From Candidatus Hydrogenedentota bacterium (GTDB lineage Bacteria; Hydrogenedentota; Hydrogenedentia; Hydrogenedentales; JAGMZX01): a stretch of DNA of 40,723 nucleotides. The stretch lies in the NCBI GenBank assembly GCA_018005585.1, contig JAGMZX010000041.1:1-40723 (forward strand), read 5' to 3'. Positions 23,390-32,240 of this stretch are shown here, piece by piece; the stretch's first letter is position 1; every line of letters begins with the position of its first letter. The notes beneath the pieces were generated by a model, which was not told where the DNA came from, did no database searches, and worked only from the letters and a program-made list of their open reading frames with translations. The position numbers and the translations under genes were made by a program.

Positions 23390-25192
23390 TCAGAACGGCC
23401 AGGCAAGCGGGATGAGCAGGGTGCCTAGCGCCCACACCAGCAGGCTGAGGGGGAGGCCGACGCGGGCGAAGTCCGTGACTTTGTAGCCGCCGGGCCCGAG
23501 GACCATGAGATTGGTCTGGTAGCCGATGGGGGTGACGAAGCTTGCCGAGGCGGCGAAAGCCACTGCCATGACGAAGGGGCGCGGGCTCAGGTGGGCTTGT
23601 TCCGCCATTGAGACCGCAAAGGGGAACATGAGCGCGGCGGCGGCGTTGTTGGTCACGAGTTCCGTGAACACCGCCGTCACGAGAAACACCCCGGCCAGCA
23701 TGACGTGGGGCCCGTATTGTCCTGCGGTGACGGCAAGCAGGTGGGCAGCTTGCTCCGCCAAGCCCGAGTTTACGAGGGCTTTGCTGACCCCAAAGGCGGC
23801 GCAGATGGTCAACAGGGTCGAGAGGTCGATGCTCTCGCGCGCATCGCCAAGGGAGATACAGTTGGTCACGATCATCAGGCTGGCAACGATGAAGGCCGCC
23901 AGGACGATGGGTACGACGTTCGCCGCCATAAGCACCACCAGGAGCCCGAGCAGCAGCAGGGACATCACGGCGCGGTCGTCCCGGACCGAGCGCGAGTCGT
24001 CGACGCCGCTTACAAGGTAGAAATCGGGGTTGCTGCGGTACGCGGCGCGGAAGTGGGGGCCCGCCTGAAGCAATAGCGTGTCGCCGGGGCGCAGGACGAT
24101 ATCGCCCACGCGGCCCTTGAGCCGCTCGCCGCCGCGGTTCACGGCCACGACGGCGGCATTGAACCGGGCGCGGAAGTTGCTGTCGCGTATCGTCTGGCCG
24201 ATGAGCGGGGAGCGGTTGGACATGACGGCCTCGTAGAGCATGTGTCCCCGGCGCTCGGCGGCGCGATGCTCATAATGGGGATCCGCCACAGGCACCAGAC
24301 CCGAAATTCTTTCGAGGTCCACGATGTGCCGCACCGCGCCGGTAAAGGTCAGCACGTCTTGTTCGCGCACGATGACGTTCGGCTCGACCGGGGCAATGAC
24401 CTCGTCGCCACGCTGAATCTCGAGGAGGAACAGACCGTCGAGACGGCGCAGACCGGCGTCGGCGACGGTCTCGCCGACCAGGCTGCACCCAGTTCGCACT
24501 TCCATGTTGGCCAGATACTCGCGGACGGCCTCGTTCATCTGTTCCATGAACCCCTTGCGCTCGGGGAGCAGGCGCCGCCCGAGCAGGAGAAGATAGGCGA
24601 TGCCCGCGACCGCGCAGGGCACGCCCACGACGCTCATCTCGAACAGACCCATGGGCCGCAAGCCCGCGTTCGCCGCGGGGTCCGCATGGTAGGCTTCCGT
24701 CATCATGCCATTGACCACGAGGTTGGTGCTCGTGCCGATCAGGGTGCAGGTGCCGCCGAGGATCGCGAAGTAGGAAACGGGAATCAGCAGGCGAGACGGG
24801 GCCTTTCCATGGGCCTTGCACCACTGGTTTACCACAGGGATGAACATGGCCACGATCGGCGTATTGTTCAAGAACGCGCTGGACGTGGTAATGGACAGGG
24901 ACATCCGCGCGAGGACGGAAGTCTCGGTTTTCGCGCGGCCCAGGAACCAGCGCCCGAGCACGGCAAGCGCACCCGTTTCGGCAAGCGCGGCCGTCACGAC
25001 GAACAACGCGGCGATCGTGAGCATGCCGTGGTTCGAAAAACCCGCGAAGGCTTCGTCGGGGCTGATCACCCCGGCGACGCACAACAAGACCGCTCCGGCG
25101 ATGAACAAGGCGTCGGCGGCGTAATTCATGACCAGTCCGGCGAAGATACAGGTCAAGATTGCCAAGGTGAAACCGGCTTGAAACCAATCCAT
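23390..25192 (-). CDS. SLC13/DASS-type transporter with central RCK-C (TrkA-C) domains
   Basis: A 600-residue inner-membrane transporter. Two halves of about five to six membrane segments flank a soluble central region (about residues 210-385). The family hairpin motifs are present in both halves: SAFLNNTPIVAMFIPV in the first and ELVTNNAAAALMFP in the second. The central region contains two TrkA-C/RCK-C-like segments (VREQDVLTFTGA and LRPGDTLLLQAG), as in SLC13-related sulfate or dicarboxylate carriers of bacteria and the algal SAC1 type. The substrate is therefore an anion, possibly sulfate or a dicarboxylate. Sulfate would fit the sulfatase in the same window, but that is inference. It is divergent from the DUF115-like gene, with 145 bases between. 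Confidence 0.88.
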   Translation of the reverse strand: MDWFQAGFTLAILTCIFAGLVMNYAADALFIAGAVLLCVAGVISPDEAFAGFSNHGMLTIAALFVVTAALAETGALAVLGRWFLGRAKTETSVLARMSLSITTSSAFLNNTPIVAMFIPVVNQWCKAHGKAPSRLLIPVSYFAILGGTCTLIGTSTNLVVNGMMTEAYHADPAANAGLRPMGLFEMSVVGVPCAVAGIAYLLLLGRRLLPERKGFMEQMNEAVREYLANMEVRTGCSLVGETVADAGLRRLDGLFLLEIQRGDEVIAPVEPNVIVREQDVLTFTGAVRHIVDLERISGLVPVADPHYEHRAAERRGHMLYEAVMSNRSPLIGQTIRDSNFRARFNAAVVAVNRGGERLKGRVGDIVLRPGDTLLLQAGPHFRAAYRSNPDFYLVSGVDDSRSVRDDRAVMSLLLLGLLVVLMAANVVPIVLAAFIVASLMIVTNCISLGDARESIDLSTLLTICAAFGVSKALVNSGLAEQAAHLLAVTAGQYGPHVMLAGVFLVTAVFTELVTNNAAAALMFPFAVSMAEQAHLSPRPFVMAVAFAASASFVTPIGYQTNLMVLGPGGYKVTDFARVGLPLSLLVWALGTLLIPLAWPF

Positions 25193-25337
25193 GCGCTATT
25201 TCCACTATGTTTGCCGGAATTGTATCCATAGCGGGTGCGCGAATAAAGACCGCTCCCATTCCTGACAGTTCCCATTCCTTGCACTTGCCCGGCGAATCCG
25301 CGATGCTGTACGTTCAGGCGTCAGGCGAGGGCGACGG

Positions 25338-26528
25338 ATGCAAGCTTGTCTTTATCTTGACGGCGAGGGCGCGTTCCTGGCGGAGCGCTGGTTGCGCGCG
25401 CACGGTGCGCGCGCTTCCGTGGTCCTGTACGCGGAGCGCGGCGCGCTGCCCCTGGCCCAGTCGCTGCAGTCGCGGTTCCCCATGATTGCCTCCGTGCAAG
25501 ACGCGGATTCGGGGGAACCGGCTCCGGCTCCGCGAATTGTAGTGCCGCTGCACGTGGACGTCTCGCCGCTGGAACATCAGTATCCCGTCCGGTTGCCGCA
25601 GTTGGCGCCCTGCTACGACACGTTCGCGCGTCTGTGGCGGCGCGGCTTCCGCGAATTTGAGTGCTTCCATCTCGGGGGCGGCCGAGTGTTGCGCGTGCCC
25701 CATCTCCTGGACGCGTTCCAAGACAAGCACAAGGGGCGCCGCTGTTTCGTCGTGGGCAATGGGCCCAGCCTGAACGAGATCGATATGACGCGCCTGCGCG
25801 ACGAGGTCGTGCTGGGCTCAAACCGATGCTATCTCGGATTCCAGGAATGGGGCTTCGTGTTCCCATACTGGGGCGTCTCCGACAAACTGCAAATAGAGGT
25901 GTACGGGCCGGAATACGAGGAGCGCGTGCCACGGGACACAGTCACGTTCTTTCCCTTCGAGTACCTGCCGCTGCTCGACTTCGACGGGGCGTGCCCGATC
26001 CGGTTTGACTGGCCGCGCGAAGCGAACCGCCAGTTTTCAAATGAGCCGGGGCGTCTCTTTCTCGGATACACGGTGACGTACATGTTGCTGCAAATCGCCG
26101 CGGTCATGGGGTGCGACCCGATAATCCTGATCGGCGTTGACCACCGCTACGACCTTCGCAAGACCCAGCGGCTGCGGCGCATGGTCCGCCTCTGCGGCCG
26201 GTGGCTCGCGCGGCACTACGACCATGCGACATGGTACAAGGCGGGCCGGGCCGCCGCGGAAGAGGTGATCAAGGCGCGCCGCGCGGCGGGCAAGGGTGGT
26301 CCCCGTCGTTTCTGGGAGTCGAAAGACGCGGCGCACCCCACGCACTTTGACGCACGCTATGCCGCAGGGGAGGAAAAACGGTTCCTGATGCCGCGCCCGC
26401 TCGACGCGGAGAAGGATTTCGCGTGTGCGGCGCGTTGGGCGGAAGAACACGGAGTCCGCATCCTGAACGCGACGCCCGGTTCGGCGCTGACGGCGTTTCC
26501 GATGGTGGCATTCCATAGCCTTTTCTGA
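25338..26528 (+). CDS. DUF115/MptE-like protein, possible sugar-transferase-type fold
   Basis: The central domain of this 396-residue cytoplasmic protein has CFVVGNGPSLNEIDMTRL (GNGPSL at residues 140-145), then LGSNRCYL and, later, IILIGVDHRYDL. This pattern is shared by the DUF115/6-hydroxymethylpterin-pyrophosphokinase-MptE-like family and by bacterial sialyltransferases of the Cst type, both of which bind a nucleotide-linked substrate there. The first 125 residues are unrecognised, and the C-terminal part is basic with a long helix. A role in decorating surface glycans or flagellin is common for relatives but no glycan gene is adjacent. The start is the first ATG with a purine-rich GCGAGGGCGACGG upstream. 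The M20 peptidase gene follows 37 bases later and is probably cotranscribed. Confidence 0.72.
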   Translation: MQACLYLDGEGAFLAERWLRAHGARASVVLYAERGALPLAQSLQSRFPMIASVQDADSGEPAPAPRIVVPLHVDVSPLEHQYPVRLPQLAPCYDTFARLWRRGFREFECFHLGGGRVLRVPHLLDAFQDKHKGRRCFVVGNGPSLNEIDMTRLRDEVVLGSNRCYLGFQEWGFVFPYWGVSDKLQIEVYGPEYEERVPRDTVTFFPFEYLPLLDFDGACPIRFDWPREANRQFSNEPGRLFLGYTVTYMLLQIAAVMGCDPIILIGVDHRYDLRKTQRLRRMVRLCGRWLARHYDHATWYKAGRAAAEEVIKARRAAGKGGPRRFWESKDAAHPTHFDARYAAGEEKRFLMPRPLDAEKDFACAARWAEEHGVRILNATPGSALTAFPMVAFHSLF

Positions 26529-26565
26529 GAGGGTGGGTCCCCCGCCGGATGGAGAGTGCAAGCGC

Positions 26566-28029
26566 ATGAGAAGACGGCTGTCATATGCGGCGGTGATGCT
26601 CATGGCGCTGTTCGCGGGCGTGTTGCTCGCGCGCACGGCGTCGTTCTCGTCGCGCCAAGTCAAACCCGGACCCTTTTCTCCCGTGAATGTCGACCGGCAG
26701 GCCGCAGCAGAGCGGTTGGCGCAGGCGGTGCGCATTCAGACGATTTCACACCAGGACAAGCAACAGGTCGAGACCGCCGCCTTCGAACAACTGCACGCGT
26801 TGCTGGAAACGGCCTTTCCGCGTGTTGATGCGACGCTCACGCGCGAGCGCGTCAACGGCTTGTCGCTGTTGTACACGTGGCCGGGCCGCGATCCCGCGCT
26901 GCCGCCGGTGTTGCTCCTGGCGCATCAGGACGTCGTAGACGTGGCGCCGGGCACGCAGGAGGACTGGACGTATCCGCCATTTTCGGGGACGATTGCGGAC
27001 GGTTTCGTCTGGGGCCGGGGCACGCTCGACGACAAGGGCAGCCTTCTGGGGACTCTCGAAGCGGCGGAAGCGCTTCTGGCGGAAGGGTTCACGCCACGGC
27101 GCACCGTCTATTTTGCGTTCGGCCACGACGAGGAAGTGGGCGGCGAGACAGGCGCGAAACTGGTCGCGGAAACACTCCGTTCGCGGGGCGTGCGGGCGGG
27201 GTTCAGTTTCGACGAGGGGCTCGTTATCACGCAGGGGATTGTCCCCGGCGTGACGGCGCCGGTCGCGCTAATCGGTATCGCGGAGAAAGGGTACCTCAGT
27301 GTCGAGCTGACCGTCGAGCTAACCGGCGGCCATTCCTCCGCGCCGCCGCGTAACACGGCGATCGGCACGCTGGCCAAGGCGGTCGCGGCGCTTGAAGCGC
27401 ATCCGCTGCCGTCGCGCCTCGACGGGCCCGCGGTCGAGATGCTCGCCTATGCGGGGCCGGAAATGACGTTTCCGATGCGCCTCGTCATGGCGAACCTGTG
27501 GCTGTTCGGCGGCCTGGTGCGCGCCCGGCTCGAGGCTGCGCCCGCGACCGCCGCGGCGATTCGCACCACGACGGCCCCGACCATCTTCGAGGCGGGCACC
27601 AAGGAAAACGTGTTGCCGGGCGTCGCGCGGGCCGTCGTGAATTTCCGTATCATGCCGGGCGAGAGCGTGGACAGCGTACTGGCGCACGTACGCGACACCA
27701 TCGCGGATGAACGGGTCGCCGTATCGGTCATCCCGCCGGCGAATGAGCCGTCGCCGGTGGCGTCGCTCGACACGCCTGCCTTCGAAGCGCTGAGCCAGAG
27801 CCTGCGTCAGGTCTTCCCGGAGGCGGTCGTGGCGCCGGGACTGTTGCTGGGCGGCACGGATACGCACCATTATGCCGCCGTGGCCGAGCATGCGTACCGG
27901 TTCATTCCGTTCCTGTTCCGCGAGGAGGACCTGGCGCGCCTGCACGGCACGGATGAACGGGTTTCGGCCGAAGCCTACGAAAAAGCGATACAATGTTACG
28001 CGCAAGTGATACGTAATGCCGCCGGATGA
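26566..28029 (+). CDS. M20-family metallopeptidase, PM20D1/CPS1-like, membrane-anchored
   Basis: The 487-residue product has an N-terminal signal/anchor (about residues 5-24) followed by a complete M20 peptidase. It shows LLLAHQDVVDV with the first zinc ligand (His120) and the catalytic Asp122, and GRGTLDDKGS with the bridging Asp. GHDEEVGG has the general-base Glu, and GGTDTHHY has the last zinc His. The lid/dimerisation domain carries the GGHSSAPP signature. Length and spacing match carboxypeptidase S/PM20D1 relatives, which cleave or condense N-acyl amino acids and dipeptides. Residue evidence suggests an active enzyme acting outside the cytoplasm. ATG 26566 is favoured by GGAGAG upstream; the frame opens at 26533. 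The next gene is 54 bases downstream. Confidence 0.88.
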   Translation: MRRRLSYAAVMLMALFAGVLLARTASFSSRQVKPGPFSPVNVDRQAAAERLAQAVRIQTISHQDKQQVETAAFEQLHALLETAFPRVDATLTRERVNGLSLLYTWPGRDPALPPVLLLAHQDVVDVAPGTQEDWTYPPFSGTIADGFVWGRGTLDDKGSLLGTLEAAEALLAEGFTPRRTVYFAFGHDEEVGGETGAKLVAETLRSRGVRAGFSFDEGLVITQGIVPGVTAPVALIGIAEKGYLSVELTVELTGGHSSAPPRNTAIGTLAKAVAALEAHPLPSRLDGPAVEMLAYAGPEMTFPMRLVMANLWLFGGLVRARLEAAPATAAAIRTTTAPTIFEAGTKENVLPGVARAVVNFRIMPGESVDSVLAHVRDTIADERVAVSVIPPANEPSPVASLDTPAFEALSQSLRQVFPEAVVAPGLLLGGTDTHHYAAVAEHAYRFIPFLFREEDLARLHGTDERVSAEAYEKAIQCYAQVIRNAAG

Positions 28030-28083
28030 TGGTATGGACATACAGGAACCCGCGCGGATGCGCACAGGGAAAGGACCTTGACA

Positions 28084-29343
28084 ATGCGATTCTTGATTCC
28101 GTTGCTGTTGCTGACGATCCTGCTTTCTCCCATTGCTGGCAGCCAGACAGACCCCTACCTGCGGCTGCCGGTTCATGCCTATCTGGACAAGATGAAGGCG
28201 GGCTGGGTGGGACAGATGGCCGGAGTGGGCTGGGGCGGGCCGACCGAGTTCCGGTTCAACGGCGTCATCATGCCGGCGCCGGAGATGCCCGAGTGGCGTC
28301 CGGAGATGGTGAACCAGTTCATGCAGGACGACCTCTACGTCGAGATGACCTTCCTGCGCACGCTCGAGATGCACGGCCTGGACGCGCCGACGCGCCAGGC
28401 GGGCATCGATTTCGCCAACAGCGGCTACAAGCTCTGGCACGCGAACCGCGCCGGACGCGACAACCTGCGCAACGGCATCGCGCCGCCCGACTCGGGCCAC
28501 CCGTCGTTCAACAGCCACGCGGACGACATCGACTACCAGATCGAGGCCGATTTTTCGGGTCTGATTGCGCCCGGGATGCCGAACACCGTCATCGAACTGG
28601 GCGAGAAATTCGGCAGGCTCATGAATTACGGCGACGGATTGTATGGCGGCCTGTTCGTCGGCGGCATGTACGCGGCGGCGTTCTTCGAGACCGACATCGA
28701 GGCGATCGTCCGGGCGGGCCTCGCCTGCATCCCCGAAGGCAGCCAGTATCACGCCTGCATCAGCGACGTGCTGCGCTGGCATCAGGAAGACCCGGAACAC
28801 TGGGAGGCCACCTGGCAGCGCATCAGCGAGAAGTACCACCTGAACCGCGAATTCCGCAGGTTCTCCTGTTCCAAGCCGGACGACGCCTTCAACATCGACG
28901 CGAAGATCAACGGCGCCTACATCGTCATGGGCTTGCTCTACGGCAAGGGCGATATCGACCAGACGGTCATCATCGCCACGCGCTGCGGCCAGGATTCCGA
29001 CTGCAATCCGTCGAACGCGGCGGGCGTGCTTTTCACCACGCTCGGTTTTTCGCAACTGCCCGGGCGGTTCACCGAGGCACTGGACCCCGAAGGCACGTTC
29101 AGCCACACCCCATACAATTTCCCGAAATTGATCGACGTGTGCGGGCAGTTGGCGCGACAGGCCGTCGTGCGCGCGGGCGGAACCATCGAGACAAACTTCG
29201 AAGGCGACGAAGAATTCGTCATTCCGCGCCGGGAACCGAGCCCGCCGCCGCTGGAACAATGCTGGGAGCCCCGCCCTCCGGCAGACAGCCGCTTCACGGA
29301 CGCGCAGAAGGCGCGGATTAACCCGCCCAAGGAGAGCGACTGA
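28084..29343 (+). CDS. Exported ADP-ribosylglycohydrolase-family protein
   Basis: The 419-residue product carries a cleavable signal peptide (about residues 1-20) and then an all-helical ADP-ribosylglycohydrolase fold. The binuclear magnesium site is recognisable in two places: MQDDLYVEMTFLRTLE, equivalent to the TDDT-type motif, and CGQDSDCNPSNAAGVLFT, equivalent to the GxDxD motif. The first motif lacks the usual Thr residues. The family removes ADP-ribose from proteins or dinitrogenase reductase in the cytoplasm, so export is unusual and suggests a different substrate such as a glycoside or nucleotide sugar. ATG 28084 with GGGAAAGGA upstream was chosen over TTG 28078. The C-terminus is a proline-rich 60-residue tail. 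It is convergent with tyrS, 16 bases away. Confidence 0.82.
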   Translation: MRFLIPLLLLTILLSPIAGSQTDPYLRLPVHAYLDKMKAGWVGQMAGVGWGGPTEFRFNGVIMPAPEMPEWRPEMVNQFMQDDLYVEMTFLRTLEMHGLDAPTRQAGIDFANSGYKLWHANRAGRDNLRNGIAPPDSGHPSFNSHADDIDYQIEADFSGLIAPGMPNTVIELGEKFGRLMNYGDGLYGGLFVGGMYAAAFFETDIEAIVRAGLACIPEGSQYHACISDVLRWHQEDPEHWEATWQRISEKYHLNREFRRFSCSKPDDAFNIDAKINGAYIVMGLLYGKGDIDQTVIIATRCGQDSDCNPSNAAGVLFTTLGFSQLPGRFTEALDPEGTFSHTPYNFPKLIDVCGQLARQAVVRAGGTIETNFEGDEEFVIPRREPSPPPLEQCWEPRPPADSRFTDAQKARINPPKESD

Positions 29344-29359
29344 GACGCGGTTGGCGCCG

Positions 29360-30634
29360 TCACTCGGTAAAGCGGAGCAGATGGTAACTCCGTTTTCCGG
29401 TTCGTATGACGGCCATATCGCCCGTCAGGCACGTTTCGCGCGTGACCTTGCTCTCTTCCGCGTCGACGCGTTCGTTGTTCAGGTAAAGTCCGCCGTTCTT
29501 GACCAGGCGACGGGCCTCGCCTTTGCTCTTGAAGACACCTGTTTCGACCAGCACATCGAGCAACAGCCTGTCGCCGCTCAAGACAGACCGGGGCAGCGTC
29601 GCACTGGGCACCTCGCTGAAGATGTCCTCGAGCGTCGCGGCGTCCAGCCCGCGCAGGTCGCCGCCGAACATGGCTTCGGATGCCTTGACGGCGTTCGCCA
29701 GCGCTTCCTCGCCGTGCACCAGGCGCGTGGCCTCCTCGGCGAGACGGCGCTGCGCCGCGCGCTTGTGAGGCTCTTCGGCCACGGCGCGGTCGAGCGCCGC
29801 GATCTCGTCCTTGCCCAGGAATGTGAAGAAGCAGAGCAAGCGCGGCGCGTCCGCGTCGGCCTGGTTGACCCAAAACTGGTAGAAGCGGTAGGGCGAAGTG
29901 CGACGGGAGTCGAGCCAGACGGCCCCGCTCTCGGTCTTGCCGAATTTCGTGCCGTCTGCCTTTGTAATCAGGGGGAAAGTCAGGCCGAATGTGTCCTTTC
30001 GAAGGAGGCGCCGGGTGAGGTCCATGCCCGCGACGATGTTACCCCACTGGTCGCTGCCGCCGATCTGGAGCCGGCAGTCATGGTGCTCGCACAGATACAG
30101 GAAATCATAGGCCTGCAGGAGGCTGTACGAGAATTCGGTGTAGGAAATGCCGTGCTCGCGGTCTTCGAGGCGCTGGCGCACCGATTCCTTGGCGAGCATG
30201 ACGTTCACGCTGAAATGCTTGCCGATGTCGCGCAGGAAGTCGACTAACGGGAGTTCGCAGAGCCAGTCGGCGTTGTTACGCAGGATGGCGGCGTGCGCGC
30301 CTTCGAAATCGAGGAAGCGTTCGAGCTGGCGGCGGATGCCCGCCGCGTTCGCCTGCACCTGTTCCTTCGTGAGCAGGCTGCGCTCGTCCGTCTTGCCGCT
30401 GGGGTCGCCGATGAGCCCCGTGCCGCCGCCCACAAGCGCGATGGGATTGTGTCCCGCCCGCTGGAACCGGGCGAGGCCAAGCGCCGGCAGCAGGTGCCCG
30501 ATGTGCAGGCTGTCCGCCGTCGGGTCGAATCCGCAGTAGAGGGATATCGGCCCTTGTTCGAGTTCCTCGGCCAGATGTTCGTGGGTCACCTGATTGATGA
30601 TGCCCCGCCAGCTCAGGTCTTCAAAGAGAGTCAT
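29360..30634 (-). CDS. tyrS: Tyrosyl-tRNA synthetase
   Basis: A 424-residue class Ic aminoacyl-tRNA synthetase. The Rossmann domain has CGFDPTADSLHIGHLLP, with HIGH at 44-47 and the Asp of the tyrosine-binding DPT motif, plus GGSDQWGNI for substrate recognition. The KMSKS-like loop is KFGKTESG, as in TyrRS of this subgroup. A C-terminal S4 RNA-binding domain (GEARRLVKNGGLYLNNERV) ends the protein. It charges tRNA-Tyr in the cytoplasm. The frame extends upstream to 30805, but ATG 30634 (MTLFEDLSWRGI) matches the family start and has GGAG about eight bases upstream. No T-box leader is seen. Length is normal. Confidence 0.95.
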   Translation of the reverse strand: MTLFEDLSWRGIINQVTHEHLAEELEQGPISLYCGFDPTADSLHIGHLLPALGLARFQRAGHNPIALVGGGTGLIGDPSGKTDERSLLTKEQVQANAAGIRRQLERFLDFEGAHAAILRNNADWLCELPLVDFLRDIGKHFSVNVMLAKESVRQRLEDREHGISYTEFSYSLLQAYDFLYLCEHHDCRLQIGGSDQWGNIVAGMDLTRRLLRKDTFGLTFPLITKADGTKFGKTESGAVWLDSRRTSPYRFYQFWVNQADADAPRLLCFFTFLGKDEIAALDRAVAEEPHKRAAQRRLAEEATRLVHGEEALANAVKASEAMFGGDLRGLDAATLEDIFSEVPSATLPRSVLSGDRLLLDVLVETGVFKSKGEARRLVKNGGLYLNNERVDAEESKVTRETCLTGDMAVIRTGKRSYHLLRFTE

Positions 30635-30833
30635 GGGTCCCACTCCGTGCGCCACGCCGACACGCTTCCCGCTACAGTGACCGAAGTTATGCTTATCGCG
30701 CGGGCGGGATGAACGGCGCCTGAAACGGGGGTACTTTAACAGAGGTCTGCAAACGTGCGCAAAAGGCCCGCATGGGCATGTGCGTGCCGGCCCGCATTTC
30801 CACAAGGGCTGGTCTCGATGGGCATTCGCAGTT
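30635..30833. other. Divergent spacer between tyrS and the SCP2 gene, left part
   Basis: No gene is seen. This part must hold the tyrS promoter on the minus strand, but no convincing hexamer pair is recognisable. Codons upstream in the tyrS frame lack similarity to TyrRS. Confidence 0.4.
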
Positions 30834-30862
30834 TTGACAGGGCGGAATTCCTATGCTAGAGT
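30834..30862 (+). promoter_or_regulatory. Sigma70-type promoter upstream of the SCP2-like gene
   Basis: A perfect TTGACA (30834-30839) is separated by 17 bases from TAGAGT (30857-30862), a 4/6 match to TATAAT. Transcription would start near 30869, giving a leader of about 100 bases before the SCP2-like start codon. Confidence 0.6.
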
Positions 30863-30968
30863 ACACTCCCGATTCGGTTAGTCAGGGGAGGGCGTACGAA
30901 CGCTTGGTCCGGTCGTGGCTCTCTGAAGACATGTAAAACGTGTATAGGAATGAGTAAGGAGAAGTAAC

Positions 30969-31295
30969 ATGGCGGGTTCGGTTGCTGAATTCTTCGCGGA
31001 AGTGCCCAACAAGGTAAATAAGGACAAAATCGCCGGGATGGAGAAGATCTTCCAGTTTAATATCACCGGCGAAGGTGGCGGCGAATGGAACGTCACTATC
31101 GCGAACGGCGGGGCCGCGGTTGCTCAGGGCAAGGCGGAAGCGCCCAATATTACCTTGACGGCTTCCGCGGAAGACTGGATGAACATTGCCACCGGCAAGT
31201 TGAACGGTCAGACGGCCTTCCTCACGGGCAAGCTGAAAATCCAGGGCGACATGACGCTGGCTATGAAGCTCGCCACGGTGTTCTCGTTCAGTTGA
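30969..31295 (+). CDS. SCP2 sterol-carrier-domain protein
   Basis: A single-domain cytoplasmic protein of 108 residues. It matches the SCP2 fold: an N-terminal helix (VAEFFAEVPNKVNKDK), strands GVYQFNITGEGG-like and WNVTI, then ASAEDWMNIATGKLNGQTAFLTGKLKIQGDMTLAMKLATVFS. The latter is the classic SCP2 stretch surrounding the lipid tunnel. Members bind sterols, hopanoids or fatty acyl lipids non-covalently. The start is clear: AAGGAGAAGT lies five to ten bases before the ATG. It sits under a good promoter and its stop overlaps the start of the following lipoprotein by one base (TGATG), so the two products are translated coupled and may work together on a lipid. Confidence 0.9.
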   Translation: MAGSVAEFFAEVPNKVNKDKIAGMEKIFQFNITGEGGGEWNVTIANGGAAVAQGKAEAPNITLTASAEDWMNIATGKLNGQTAFLTGKLKIQGDMTLAMKLATVFSFS

Positions 31296-32128
31296 TGCGA
31301 TCTTTCCGGGGGCGGCCCGCGCGGCCGTCCCCGAGTTCTGTCTTGCGCGCCGTGCACGCCGCGGCGCGTGTATTCGTGATTGTGCTGCTGGCAGGTTGCG
31401 GCGGCTCTTCCGCGCCGCTGGCCGCCGGTGAACGCAGACTTGCGCTGCAGACGGAGGACGGGCTGCAGGTGGCGGCCACGCTGTATCCGGTGCCTGCGGC
31501 GCAGCCGCCCGGTTTGATCCTTGCGCACCGTTATGGTGCGGATGCCGTTTCTTGGCGTTCCTTTGCCCTCGCCGCGCAACAGGAGGGGTATCAGGTCATC
31601 GCAGTGGATCTGCGGGGCCATGGGAGCAGCACCCAGCGGGGAGAAGGGCGCCTGGACTATCGCGATGTTTCCGGCGTGGAATGGCTTGCGGCCGTGGCTG
31701 ACCTGCGTGCGGCCAGGGACGCCCTGCTCGCCGCAGGCACAGACCCGGAGAACCTCGCCGTGCTCGGCGAGGGGCTGGGCGCCAATCTTGCCCTGCGGTA
31801 TATGCGCATAGATCCGGTTATACAAGCGGCCGTGATGGTCTCGCCGGTATTGGACGAGTACGGTTTTGACAGCGAGGCGGATGTGCGCGCGCTGCGGGCG
31901 CGGCCTGTGCTGCTGGTCGCGGCGGAGAACGACGGCCCGGCCGCTGGGGCCGCGACGGCTCTGAAACAGACCGCGCCGGGGTTTTCCGAACTGCGGTTAT
32001 ATCCCGGCGCCGCCAGCGGCACGGATGTCCTGGCCGCGTCCGAGGCGGCGCAGGTCCAGGTGCTGGGCTGGTTGCAGGCCATCATCGGCAAGCGCCTGGC
32101 CGCGGGCGCCGGAACACCCGGAAGTTGA
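31295..32128 (+). CDS. Lipoprotein with alpha/beta-hydrolase fold lacking catalytic Ser and His
   Basis: This 277-residue protein has a basic signal peptide and a lipobox (LLAGC, Cys35), predicting lipid anchoring outside the cytoplasm. The mature part is an alpha/beta-hydrolase: LILAHRYGAD (oxyanion region), VIAVDLRGHGSS, a nucleophile elbow, and the late strand VLLVAAENDGPA with the third-strand Asp213. The elbow GxSxG is GEGLG, with Gly160 at the nucleophile position. The catalytic His expected near residue 241 (LYPGAASG) is Ser. Two of three triad residues are missing, so it is probably a binding pseudoenzyme. It is translationally coupled to the SCP2 gene. No separate ribosome site is evident because of the overlap. 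Confidence 0.82.
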   Translation: MRSFRGRPARPSPSSVLRAVHAAARVFVIVLLAGCGGSSAPLAAGERRLALQTEDGLQVAATLYPVPAAQPPGLILAHRYGADAVSWRSFALAAQQEGYQVIAVDLRGHGSSTQRGEGRLDYRDVSGVEWLAAVADLRAARDALLAAGTDPENLAVLGEGLGANLALRYMRIDPVIQAAVMVSPVLDEYGFDSEADVRALRARPVLLVAAENDGPAAGAATALKQTAPGFSELRLYPGAASGTDVLAASEAAQVQVLGWLQAIIGKRLAAGAGTPGS

Positions 32129-32240
32129 CAGGCCCCGTTGTGGGGCATAGAATAGAGCCATGGCGCACGTTTGGGGCTGGCGGGCGCGCGTCGCAGGGCG
32201 CCATGCAGCCTGAGCCCCCAATGTTCGCCGGGAGAATTGC

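Noticed and set aside
27319-29259. A 646-residue minus-strand open frame
   Set aside because: It spans two well-supported plus genes (M20 peptidase and ADP-ribosylglycohydrolase) and has no recognisable domain.
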